From positions 1 through 11,376 of the forward strand of contig JBDHSU010000127.1 of assembly GCA_039808325.1 (NCBI GenBank): a stretch of DNA of 11,376 nt. The letters run 5' to 3'. Each line of letters opens with the position of its first letter. The first letter of the stretch is position 1. A program made the translations under genes and the position numbers. Shown here piece by piece: positions 1 to 6,276 of this stretch. The stretch comes from JAFKKS01 sp039808325 (GTDB lineage: Bacteria > Pseudomonadota > Alphaproteobacteria > Rhizobiales > Xanthobacteraceae). The notes under the pieces were generated by a model that saw only the letters and a list, made by a program, of their open reading frames with translations, was not told where the DNA came from and made no database searches.

Positions 1-68
1 CTGCTCGGCTGCGCCGCCGTGGCGCGGGACGCAAAATTCGCTTGATGTTCGGCGCCGCCCGCTCCGCC

Positions 69-162
69 AGAGCGGGATGAGGAAAAGTGTGCAGCGGTTT
101 TCCGCCCGCATCCCGCTCCAAGTTATTAGAATCGATTCGATCCAAAATCATGAACGTGATCT
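69..162 (+). repeat. Hyphomicrobiales palindromic repeat, copy 1 (shortened)
   Basis: This intergenic element has an imperfect hairpin whose outer arms are gagcgggatg (70-79) and catcccgctc (109-118). Inside are the conserved stretches ggaaaagtgtg and gcggttttccgc. A tail (119-162) ends in a block with two abutting GANTC sites (129-133 and 134-138) and then ccaaaatcatgaacgtgat. The same sequence in inverted orientation lies at 6887-7000. Copy 1 lacks one arm of the tail palindrome that copy 2 has. I recognise this kind of repeat from Bradyrhizobium-like genomes. It lies downstream of the leftward gene at 203-877 and may help end its transcript. Confidence 0.8.
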
Positions 163-202
163 AGGCGTCACCGCGGCCCCTCCCGGCTCGAAATCTCTGG
201 GC

Positions 203-877
203 TCAAATCAGCGCCGCGACGGCGCCGAGCCCCATCGTGCAGGCGAGGTTGCGGATGTCGTGCTTCTGCGTCTCGCTGAGGCTGCGCACCAACGGGCCGG
301 CCGAGAAGTAGATCTGCTGCGTGCGCTCCGCCGGAATGACGACCTTGCGCCCGCTGGCGCGGCCTTCCGCGAGGCGCTTCGCCAGGTCGGTCAGCGCGGC
401 TTCGACCGGGCGCCAATGCGCCTCCTGCTCCTTGGTGAGATTGAGCACCGCCTTGATGCGCGCGATCTCGGAGACCGTGATGCCGTCGCCATTCTGTTCG
501 GTGCCGCGCGGGCAGCGGAACGGTTTCGCCGACTTGTGCGGCGCCGCCTTCGGCGGTTCCGGCGCGCTCGGCGTCAACGGCGAAACCTCGGGGATTGAAA
601 GCGCGACCGGCATGGTCATATGCGGGTTGAACAACGCGGCCTCGAAGCCCGCGGTGATGCGCGATTGTGGGGAGGGCGTGGAGGGGGCCGTTACCGGCGG
701 TGGCGCGACGACGGCGGATTGCTTCTTCGGCGACCACGGCGGAGCGACGCTTTCCGCAACCGCCGGCTCATCCGGCGTCGCCGGCGCGGCGTCGAACCCG
801 TCGATCGGAGCGATGGCCCAGGCCGCCAGCCCAAGCGCCGCGGCGCCCGTGAGGGCTATGAGGATTTTGATCCGCAT
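203..877 (-). CDS. Secreted or membrane-anchored hypothetical protein with LTxxQ-like motifs
   Basis: This 224-residue protein has no function I can name. Residues 1-24 are a hydrophobic segment after MRIK, read as a signal peptide or N-terminal anchor, which places the rest in the periplasm. Residues 28-120 are a Pro/Ala/Ser-rich, probably disordered linker. The C-terminal part (121-224) is the folded portion. It has Cys122 and Cys213, which could pair, and two Leu-Thr/Ser-x-x-Gln motifs (147-151 and 200-204) embedded in predicted helices. LTxxQ motifs are typical of Spy/CpxP periplasmic proteins, but the resemblance here is short and I infer no chaperone role. The start at 877 was chosen because the hydrophobic segment follows it directly. 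The frame stays open to 1039, but that would overlap the divergent zur start and give an N-terminus without sense. The ribosome binding site is weak. It is divergent from zur with a gap of about 126 bases. Confidence 0.7.
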   Translation of the reverse strand: MRIKILIALTGAAALGLAAWAIAPIDGFDAAPATPDEPAVAESVAPPWSPKKQSAVVAPPPVTAPSTPSPQSRITAGFEAALFNPHMTMPVALSIPEVSPLTPSAPEPPKAAPHKSAKPFRCPRGTEQNGDGITVSEIARIKAVLNLTKEQEAHWRPVEAALTDLAKRLAEGRASGRKVVIPAERTQQIYFSAGPLVRSLSETQKHDIRNLACTMGLGAVAALI

Positions 878-923
878 GAAATCCGTGGCGATGATCGCGA
901 CGACAGAAGAATCTTTGTTGGTA

Positions 924-937
924 AATAAGGCGTTATT
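924..937. promoter_or_regulatory. AT-rich inverted repeat between divergent genes (possible operator)
   Basis: The sequence aataa-ggcg-ttatt is a short interrupted palindrome in an otherwise GC-rich 126-base divergent intergenic region. Fur and Zur operators are AT-rich palindromes, and regulators of this type often control their own gene, so this is a candidate site for Zur. The arms are only 5 bases long, so chance is a serious alternative. Confidence 0.2.
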
Positions 938-1003
938 GCGCCTCGCCGCCATTGGCCCGTGCAGCACATTGACTAGCGCCGCCGAGGCTGCGACTGCTTG
1001 ACG

Positions 1004-1498
1004 ATGACGTCCGTCTTCCAGGCGCCGGGGCACGACCATGCCCGCTGCGAGGCCGACGTGCTCGCGCAGGCTGAAAAGCTATGCGCGGCGCGGGGCGCAC
1101 GCCTGACGCCGATCCGGCGCCAAGTGCTTTTGATCCTTGGCTCCGGCCATCAGCCGATGGGCGCTTATGAGATCATGGACCGCCTGGCCGCCAAGGGGCC
1201 GCGTCCGGCGCCGATCACGGTCTATCGCGCGCTCGACTTCCTGCTCGAGCACGGGCTGGTGCATCGCATCGCGAGCCGCAACGCCTTCACCGCCTGCGTG
1301 CACAATCACGACACCTCCGAGAGTGTGATGTTCCTTATCTGCGAGCGGTGCGGTTCGGTCGGCGAAGCGCCGTCCACGGCCGTCTTGGATGCGCTCTCTG
1401 CCGCCGCCAAGCGTGCCGGCTTCACGCCGAAGACGCCGATCATCGAGGTGGGCGGACTTTGCGCGCATTGCCGCGCCGCCGAACAGAAGACGCGCTGA
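1004..1498 (+). CDS. zur: Zinc-responsive Fur-family repressor (Zur)
   Basis: This is a 164-residue Fur-family repressor. It is expected to bind AT-rich operators when loaded with zinc and to shut down zinc uptake genes. The N-terminal winged-helix domain (about 15-92) contains the recognition stretch ITVYRALDFLLEHGLVHRI, followed by NAFTAC, which is typical of Zur rather than Fur. The C-terminal dimerisation domain carries metal ligands in HNHD (100-103). It also has two CxxC pairs, Cys113/Cys116 and Cys153/Cys156, which form the structural zinc site. The length is normal. The start at the ATG (1004) is one choice. An in-frame TTG two codons earlier (998) lies 10 bases after a GAGG and is about equally possible. 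The gene is divergent from the hypothetical gene on its left and ends 26 bases before the transporter gene, so the two probably share a transcript. No znuABC genes are in the window. The Zur assignment is made on motifs and could still be another Fur subfamily. Confidence 0.85.
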   Translation: MTSVFQAPGHDHARCEADVLAQAEKLCAARGARLTPIRRQVLLILGSGHQPMGAYEIMDRLAAKGPRPAPITVYRALDFLLEHGLVHRIASRNAFTACVHNHDTSESVMFLICERCGSVGEAPSTAVLDALSAAAKRAGFTPKTPIIEVGGLCAHCRAAEQKTR

Positions 1499-1512
1499 CG
1501 CGGCCCCATGCC

Positions 1513-1517
1513 AAAGG
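1513..1517 (+). promoter_or_regulatory. Ribosome binding site fixing the TTG start of the EamA gene
   Basis: AAAGG lies 7 bases before the TTG at 1525. No in-frame ATG exists near the point where similarity to the transporter family begins, so this site decides the start. Confidence 0.6.
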
Positions 1518-1524
1518 CGATACC

Positions 1525-2427
1525 TTGTCCAAGGCCGTAGACGCATCGGTGCGGCCGCTCGATACCGTCGCCATCGTCCTCACCCTCGTTCTGTGCGTGT
1601 CCTGGGGCTTCAACCAGGTCGCGGTGAAGCTGGCGCTGCCGGAAATTCCACCGCTGATCCAGGCGGCGGCGCCCGCCGCCGGCGCGGCCGTGCTCGTGGC
1701 CGCCTGGGCGCTCCTGCGCGGCATTCCGCTGCTGCGGCGCGACGGCTCGCTTCGCGCCGGGATCGCGGCCGGATTGCTGTTCGCGCTCGAATTCGTCCTG
1801 GTCTATCGCGGCCTTCTGTGGACGACGGCGACGCGTGCCGTCCTGTTCGTCTACCTCGCGCCGTTCTTCGTCGTCCTCGGCGCACGATGGTTCCTTCCCG
1901 GCGACCGGTTCTCGCGCCTGCAGTGGCTCGGCCTGGCGCTGTCCTTCGCCGGGATGATCGTCGCCTTCGGCGTTCCGACCCCGGCGGCCGACCCGCGCGA
2001 GATGCTGGGCGACCTGATGATGGTCGCGGGGGCCGTCGCCTGGGCGGCGACCACGCTGGTCATCAAAGCGAGCGTGCTCAACCGTGTTTCGCAAGAAAAA
2101 ACCATGCTTTATCAATTGGTTGTGTCGGTGCCGATCTTCGTGGCCGGGGCGGCGCTGTTCGGCGAGCGGGTGCTCGCGATGCCGTCGTCCCTGGCTTTGG
2201 GGGCGCTGGCGTATCAGACCGTCTGGGTCGTCGGCATCACATTCGTGGTCTGGCTGGCCTTGATCGTCCGATATTCGGCGAGCCGCCTGTCGGCATTCAC
2301 GTTCCTGACACCTATATTTGGCGTATTGGCGGGACATTTCGTCCTCGGCGAGGCGCTGGCGGCCGGCTTTCTGGCGGCATTGGCGCTCGTCGCGGGCGGC
2401 CTTATCCTGGTAAACAGACCGGGATAG
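1525..2427 (+). CDS. EamA/DMT-superfamily membrane transporter
   Basis: This 300-residue inner-membrane protein belongs to the drug/metabolite transporter superfamily. It has two tandem EamA domains (about 13-150 and 160-297) and about ten hydrophobic segments. The family marker WGFNQVAVKLA is in the first helix (27-37). The length fits the family exactly. Members export amino acids, metabolites or drugs. The substrate cannot be read from sequence. The start is a TTG with an AAAGG 7 bases upstream. The frame is open further upstream, but only as an Arg-rich out-of-frame reading of zur. It lies 26 bases after zur, so co-transcription is likely and zinc-linked control is conceivable. ispG follows 73 bases later. 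The TTG start suggests modest translation. Confidence 0.85.
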   Translation: MSKAVDASVRPLDTVAIVLTLVLCVSWGFNQVAVKLALPEIPPLIQAAAPAAGAAVLVAAWALLRGIPLLRRDGSLRAGIAAGLLFALEFVLVYRGLLWTTATRAVLFVYLAPFFVVLGARWFLPGDRFSRLQWLGLALSFAGMIVAFGVPTPAADPREMLGDLMMVAGAVAWAATTLVIKASVLNRVSQEKTMLYQLVVSVPIFVAGAALFGERVLAMPSSLALGALAYQTVWVVGITFVVWLALIVRYSASRLSAFTFLTPIFGVLAGHFVLGEALAAGFLAALALVAGGLILVNRPG

Positions 2428-2487
2428 GTAAAAGCGGATGGAACGCGCGTTGACGGCTCCGAGCGGGTCTGGCACTCGCGTGGCGAC

Positions 2488-2493
2488 AAAGGG
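2488..2493 (+). promoter_or_regulatory. Ribosome binding site selecting the ispG start at 2501
   Basis: AAAGGG lies 7 bases before the ATG at 2501. The in-frame ATG at 2438 has no comparable site, and the 21 residues it would add do not look like IspG. Confidence 0.6.
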
Positions 2494-2500
2494 TTTGAAC

Positions 2501-3751
2501 ATGGCGGAAATTGCCGGACCACAGCCGCGGCGCGGGTCTGTCGGCGTCAAGGTTGGCAACGTTCAGGTTGGCGGCGGCGCCCCGGTGGTCGTCCAGTCGA
2601 TGACCAATACCGATACGGCCGATGTCGACGCGACGGTGCGTCAGGTCGCGGACCTCGCGCGCGCCGGCTCCGAGATCGTGCGCATCACGGTCGACCGCGA
2701 CGAGGCGGCGGCGGCGGTGCCGCATATCAAGGAGCGGCTGCTGCGCATGAACGTCGACGTGCCGATCGTCGGCGATTTCCACTACATCGGCCATAAATTG
2801 CTCGCCGAGCATCCCGGCTGTGCCGAGGCGCTCGACAAGTACCGCATCAATCCCGGCAATGTCGGCTTCAAGGAGAAGCGCGACCGCCAGTTCGGCGCCA
2901 TCGTCGAAATGGCGATCAAGCACGGCAAGCCGGTGCGGATCGGCGCCAACTGGGGCTCGCTCGATCAGGAATTGCTCACGCATCTGATGGACGAGAACGC
3001 GAGAGCGCCGAAACCGCTCGATGCGCGCGCCATCACGCGTGAGGCGATGATTCAGTCGGCGCTGCTTTCGGCCGCGCGCGCGGAAGAGATCGGCCTGCCG
3101 CGCGACCGCATCATCCTCTCGGCGAAAGTGTCCGCCGTGCAGGACTTGATCGCGGTCTACATGGAACTCGGCCGGCGCTCCGACTACGCGATCCATCTCG
3201 GCCTCACCGAGGCCGGCATGGGTTCGAAAGGCATCGTCGCTTCGTCCGCCGCGCTCGGCATCCTGCTGCAGCAAGGCATCGGCGACACCATCCGCATTTC
3301 GCTCACGCCCGAGCCGGGCGGCGACCGCACGCTGGAAGTGAAGGTCGGCCAGGAACTTTTGCAGACCATGGGCTTCCGCACCTTCGTGCCGTTGGTCGCG
3401 GCGTGCCCCGGTTGCGGACGCACGACCTCGACGACGTTCCAGGAGCTCGCCCGCGATATCCAGAGCTTCATCCGCGACTCCATGCCGGAGTGGAAGACGC
3501 GCTATCCCGGCGTCGAGACGCTCAACGTCGCGGTGATGGGCTGCATCGTGAACGGGCCCGGCGAATCGAAGCACGCCGACATCGGCATCTCGCTGCCGGG
3601 CACCGGCGAGCAGCCGACCGCGCCCGTCTTCATCGACGGCAAGAAAGCGAAGACGCTGCGCGGCCCGACGCTCGCCGCCGACTTCAAGACGCTGGTGATC
3701 GATTACATCGAGAACCGCTTCGGTACCGCGAACCGTACCGCTGCGGAGTAG
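2501..3751 (+). CDS. ispG: 4-hydroxy-3-methylbut-2-en-1-yl diphosphate synthase, flavodoxin type (IspG/GcpE)
   Basis: IspG converts 2-C-methyl-D-erythritol 2,4-cyclodiphosphate to HMBPP, the penultimate step of the MEP isoprenoid pathway, in the cytoplasm. It uses a [4Fe-4S] cluster and reduced flavodoxin or ferredoxin. The 416-residue product starts its TIM-barrel domain with the signature VVVQSMTNTDTADVDAT. The C-terminal domain holds the cluster ligands Cys302 and Cys305 (CPGCGR) and Cys348 (MGCIVNGPGES), plus the conserved Glu355. All expected catalytic residues are present. It is longer than the E. coli enzyme (372 residues), as usual for alphaproteobacteria. An alternative ATG at 2438 would add 21 residues, but the one at 2501 has the better ribosome binding site. 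It follows the EamA gene on the same strand and converges with the gene at 3914-4735. It is essential in organisms that rely on the MEP pathway. Confidence 0.97.
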   Translation: MAEIAGPQPRRGSVGVKVGNVQVGGGAPVVVQSMTNTDTADVDATVRQVADLARAGSEIVRITVDRDEAAAAVPHIKERLLRMNVDVPIVGDFHYIGHKLLAEHPGCAEALDKYRINPGNVGFKEKRDRQFGAIVEMAIKHGKPVRIGANWGSLDQELLTHLMDENARAPKPLDARAITREAMIQSALLSAARAEEIGLPRDRIILSAKVSAVQDLIAVYMELGRRSDYAIHLGLTEAGMGSKGIVASSAALGILLQQGIGDTIRISLTPEPGGDRTLEVKVGQELLQTMGFRTFVPLVAACPGCGRTTSTTFQELARDIQSFIRDSMPEWKTRYPGVETLNVAVMGCIVNGPGESKHADIGISLPGTGEQPTAPVFIDGKKAKTLRGPTLAADFKTLVIDYIENRFGTANRTAAE

Positions 3752-3786
3752 GGCGGCTTTGACGTTGCGCGGCCAAACACGCTGAG

Positions 3787-3887
3787 TGTCATGCCCGCGA
3801 AAGCGGGCATCCGGTAATCACCCGACTGGAGGATCGCCGAGGCGCTGCGGCGTACTGGGTCCCCGCCCTCGCGGGAACGACCAGCGG
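3787..3887. repeat. Two-hairpin intergenic palindromic element
   Basis: The first half is an 8-bp perfect stem with a GAAA tetraloop: atgcccgc (3791-3798) pairs with gcgggcat (3803-3810). The second half has cccgc (3862-3866) pairing with gcggg (3871-3875), in the context gtactgggtccccgcc. Elements that begin gtcatgcccgcgaaagcgggcatcc and end in a 'ggtccccgc..gcggg' hairpin are common between genes in Hyphomicrobiales. This one fills the 162-base gap between the convergent ispG and enoyl-CoA hydratase-like genes and could serve as a bidirectional transcription end. No T-tract follows either stem. Confidence 0.75.
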
Positions 3888-3913
3888 TGGATGCCGCGCG
3901 CTTGGCTGTCCCC

Positions 3914-4735
3914 TCAAGTCCCCGTGAACTTCGCCTTGCGCTTTTCCATGAAGGCGCGGCGGCCTTCGATGTAGTCGTTGCTCGACATGCAGGCTTTGAC
4001 GAGCGTCCCGACCGTCGCGAGGTCGCGCTCGGAATCGGCTTTCGTCGCCTGCCGGATCGCGAACTTCGCCGCCTTGATCGTCAGCGGCGCATTATTGCCG
4101 ATCGTGTCGGCGTAATTCTTGACGTAGGCCTCAAGCTCGCCGTCGGCGACGATACGGTTGACGAGGCCCATGTCGTAAGCCTCCTGCGCGTTGAACTGCC
4201 GCGCGGTGAAGAAGATCTCCTGCGTGAAGGCCGGCCCCAGCACATCGACGAAGCGCTTAATGCTGCGATAGCCGTAGCCGAGCCCGAGCTTCGCCGCCGG
4301 CAGCGCGAAGCGCGAATTCGGCGTGCAGATGCGCAGGTCGCATGAAAGCGAGAGCCCCAGCCCGCCGCCGACGCAGTAGCCGCGGATCATCGCGATGATC
4401 GGCTTCGGGTATTCGTCGAGCCCGCCGTAAACCTTGTCGACGATGTCATTGTAGCGCGCCTGCGCTTCCGTCGAGGCGCGCTCGCTCTCGAATTTCGAGA
4501 TGTCGGCGCCCGAGACGAACGCCTTGTCGCCGGCGCCTTTCAGGATCACCACGCGGATGGCGTCGTCGTGCGCGAAGTCCGTCAGGAGCTCGGCAGTCCG
4601 CTGCCACATGTCGAACGACATTGCGTTCAGACGCGCGGGATTGTTGAACGTGATGGTGCCGACCGGGCCTTCCTTGCTGCTGAGGACATTGCCGGCCTGG
4701 GGAGCATCGCTCTTGAGCGCCGTTGCGGAGGGCAT
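3914..4735 (-). CDS. Enoyl-CoA hydratase/isomerase (crotonase) superfamily protein, lacking both hydratase glutamates
   Basis: This 273-residue protein has a crotonase fold spanning about 22-273. The oxyanion-hole elements are intact: FVSGADI (73-79) and GYCVGGG (119-125), which bind the thioester carbonyl of a CoA substrate. Aligning these motifs with the classical enoyl-CoA hydratase puts Gly127 where the first catalytic glutamate should be and Ala147 (in FALPAAKLG) where the second should be. Ordinary hydration of enoyl-CoA is therefore unlikely. A different crotonase reaction (isomerase, hydrolase, decarboxylase-like) or a CoA-binding role fits better. The ATG overlaps the stop of the CoA-transferase gene by one base (TGATG). 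A GAGAAGG lies 7 bases upstream, so translation is coupled. The frame is open upstream, but only inside the CoA-transferase gene. The two proteins probably act on the same acyl-CoA. Confidence 0.88.
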   Translation of the reverse strand: MPSATALKSDAPQAGNVLSSKEGPVGTITFNNPARLNAMSFDMWQRTAELLTDFAHDDAIRVVILKGAGDKAFVSGADISKFESERASTEAQARYNDIVDKVYGGLDEYPKPIIAMIRGYCVGGGLGLSLSCDLRICTPNSRFALPAAKLGLGYGYRSIKRFVDVLGPAFTQEIFFTARQFNAQEAYDMGLVNRIVADGELEAYVKNYADTIGNNAPLTIKAAKFAIRQATKADSERDLATVGTLVKACMSSNDYIEGRRAFMEKRKAKFTGT

Positions 4736-5928
4736 CAGATCACCTTCTCTTTGCGGAATGTCGCGATTTCGTCGGCGTTGAAGCCGAACTCGGATAGGAT
4801 TTCGTCGGTCTGCTCGCCGACTTGCGGCGGCGGCGCGGCCATCTTGGCCGGCGTGCGCGACAGCGAAACCGGCTGGCCCACGAGATATATGTCGCGTCCG
4901 TCTTGCTTCTTCACCGGCTGCGCCATCTTCAGGTGCTTGACCTGCGGGTCGTCGAAGACCTGGTCGATGGAATAGATCGGGCCCGACGGCACGCCGGCGG
5001 CGTTGAGCTTCTCCACCCATTGCGCGCTCGTTCCCGGTGCGAGCTTCTTCTCGATCTCGACGGTCAGCGCGTCGCGATTGCGCGAGCGCGCTTCGCTGCT
5101 GGCATAGTCGGGATTCGTCTTGAACTCCGGCGCGCCGATGGCGTCACAGAAGCGTTCCCATATCTTCTGTCCGGCGGTCGCGATGTTGATATGGCCGTCC
5201 GAGGTCTTGAAGGCGCCGGTGGGGATCGAGGTCGGATGGTTGTTGCCGGCTTGTTTCGCGACCTCCTGCTTGACCAGCCAGCGTGCGGCCTGGAAGTCGA
5301 GCATGAAGATCTGCGCCTGCAGGAGCGAGGTCTGCACCCATTGGCCCTTGCCCGACTGCTCGCGTTCCAGGAGCGCAGTGAGGATGCCCATGGCGCAGAA
5401 CAGGCCGGCGCAGAGGTCGGCGACGGGAATGCCGACACGCATCGGCCCGCCGCCCGGCGCGCCGGTGATCGACATCAAGCCGCCCATGCCTTGCGCGATC
5501 TGGTCGAAACCCGGCCGTTCGCGATACGGTCCGTCCTGGCCGAAGCCTGAGATGCTGCCGTAGACGAGACGCGGGTTGATTTTGCTCAGTGTCTCGTAGT
5601 CGACGCCGAGGCGCGCCTTCACGTCCGGCCGATAGTTCTCGACCACGACGTCGGCCTGCTTCACCAGGCGATGGAAAATCTCCTGGCCGCGCTTGTCCTT
5701 GAGGTTGATCGTCAGGCTGCGCTTGTTGCGATGCAGGTTCTGGAAATCGGGACCCTCGCGCGGGCCGCCCAGTCCCTCGCCGGCCTCCAGCCCTTCCGGC
5801 ATCTCGACCTTGACGACGTTGGCGCCCCAGTCGGCAAGCTGGCGCACGCAGGTCGGCCCGGCGCGCACGCGAGTCAGATCGAGCACGGTGAAACGTGCGA
5901 GGGCTTCCGAGGCGCGGGCGGCGGTCAT
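4735..5928 (-). CDS. Class III (CaiB/BaiF family) CoA-transferase
   Basis: This 397-residue family III CoA-transferase moves CoA between a CoA-thioester and a free carboxylic acid in the cytoplasm. Visible family features are the N-terminal LDLTRVRAGPTCVRQLADWGANVVKVE block (split here between residues about 16 and 42), the HRNKRSLTINLKD stretch (66-78) and ENYRPDV (97-103). The catalytic aspartate is Asp171 in GIPVADLCAG, which forms the acyl-aspartyl anhydride. The C-terminal part includes GVPSGPIYSIDQVFDDPQ. The length is typical. The substrate pair cannot be deduced. Names such as formyl-, succinyl- or carnitine-CoA transferase would be guesses. It is the first gene of a coupled pair with the crotonase-family gene. 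The ATG at 5928 is supported by the position of the first beta-strand, although no strong ribosome binding site precedes it. Confidence 0.92.
   Translation of the reverse strand: MTAARASEALARFTVLDLTRVRAGPTCVRQLADWGANVVKVEMPEGLEAGEGLGGPREGPDFQNLHRNKRSLTINLKDKRGQEIFHRLVKQADVVVENYRPDVKARLGVDYETLSKINPRLVYGSISGFGQDGPYRERPGFDQIAQGMGGLMSITGAPGGGPMRVGIPVADLCAGLFCAMGILTALLEREQSGKGQWVQTSLLQAQIFMLDFQAARWLVKQEVAKQAGNNHPTSIPTGAFKTSDGHINIATAGQKIWERFCDAIGAPEFKTNPDYASSEARSRNRDALTVEIEKKLAPGTSAQWVEKLNAAGVPSGPIYSIDQVFDDPQVKHLKMAQPVKKQDGRDIYLVGQPVSLSRTPAKMAAPPPQVGEQTDEILSEFGFNADEIATFRKEKVI
4743..4749 (-). promoter_or_regulatory. Ribosome binding site inside the end of the CoA-transferase gene
   Basis: GAGAAGG lies 7 bases before the crotonase-family ATG at 4735, within the last codons of the upstream gene. 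Together with the one-base TGATG overlap it fixes the start and indicates coupled translation. Confidence 0.75.
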
Positions 5929-6215
5929 TCTATCTATGCTCTCAGTGTGATGGCTGGCGGGAGGGGAGGTGCGCTGCGGCGGACATTCGGAAATATTGGC
6001 CGCCTTGTCCAGCGCTCGGATATGCGTGCCCCGCAGGGGCGGGCGGCGTCGTGCGGAACCTGCGTTCTCGCAAGCCCGATGCTTGAGGGAGCGTGATGGC
6101 GCTTACCGCGGCGGTGCCTTCGCCATCGTGTCGTGCTCACCTATTCGCCGCGGCACGCCGGCGTCCGGCGCGGACGAGGAGTGCCCACAGCGAGCCGCTG
6201 AACCTGAATACGGCT

Positions 6216-6244
6216 TTGCCCGACAAAGGTTCTATCGATAGGAT
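6216..6244 (+). promoter_or_regulatory. Candidate sigma70-type promoter for the periplasmic protein gene
   Basis: TTGCCC (6216-6221) and TAGGAT (6239-6244) are separated by 17 bases and each match 4 of 6 consensus positions. Transcription would begin near 6251, giving a leader of about 26 bases that contains the ribosome binding site. The ctatcgatag palindrome overlaps the -10 region. GATAAT at 6242-6247 is a better hexamer but sits 20 bases from the -35. Confidence 0.35.
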
Positions 6245-6264
6245 AATCAAGCCATTTTGACCCC

Positions 6265-6272
6265 GAGGAGGT
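6265..6272 (+). promoter_or_regulatory. Very strong ribosome binding site
   Basis: GAGGAGGT lies 4 bases before the ATG at 6277. It is the strongest Shine-Dalgarno match in the window and suggests a well-translated protein. Confidence 0.8.
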
Positions 6273-6276
6273 CTGT

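Larger units (their letters stand above)
5929..6276. other. Divergent intergenic region without a supported gene
   Basis: These 348 bases separate the leftward CoA-transferase gene from the rightward periplasmic protein gene, so they must hold both promoters. I find no convincing coding sequence; the short frames are Arg- and Gly-rich readings of GC-rich DNA. The last 70 bases turn AT-richer and contain a promoter-like pair and the 10-bp palindrome ctatcgatag (6232-6241). No recognisable repeat or RNA gene is present. Confidence 0.6.

Noticed and set aside
1..45. A rightward frame ending in tga at 43-45 could be the tail of a gene cut by the window edge.
   Set aside because: Only 14 codons are visible, no family can be recognised and a second frame is equally open, so it is not called.
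77..598. Rightward open frame of 173 codons.
   Set aside because: It begins inside the repeat and runs antisense through the hypothetical gene at 203-877. Its Arg/Ala-rich composition is typical of a GC-rich shadow frame.
321..1001. Rightward open frame of 226 codons.
   Set aside because: It is antisense to the signal-peptide protein at 203-877, which has a better start, composition and domain layout.
1306..2559. Leftward open frame of 417 codons.
   Set aside because: It is antisense to zur, the EamA gene and the start of ispG. It is rich in Arg, Gln, Asp and His with no hydrophobic core.
2402..3574. Leftward open frame of 390 codons.
   Set aside because: It lies antisense to ispG, which is certain. 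Its His/Arg/Asp-rich composition marks a shadow.
4822..5550. Rightward open frame of 242 codons.
   Set aside because: It is antisense to the CoA-transferase, whose family motifs and catalytic aspartate are clear.
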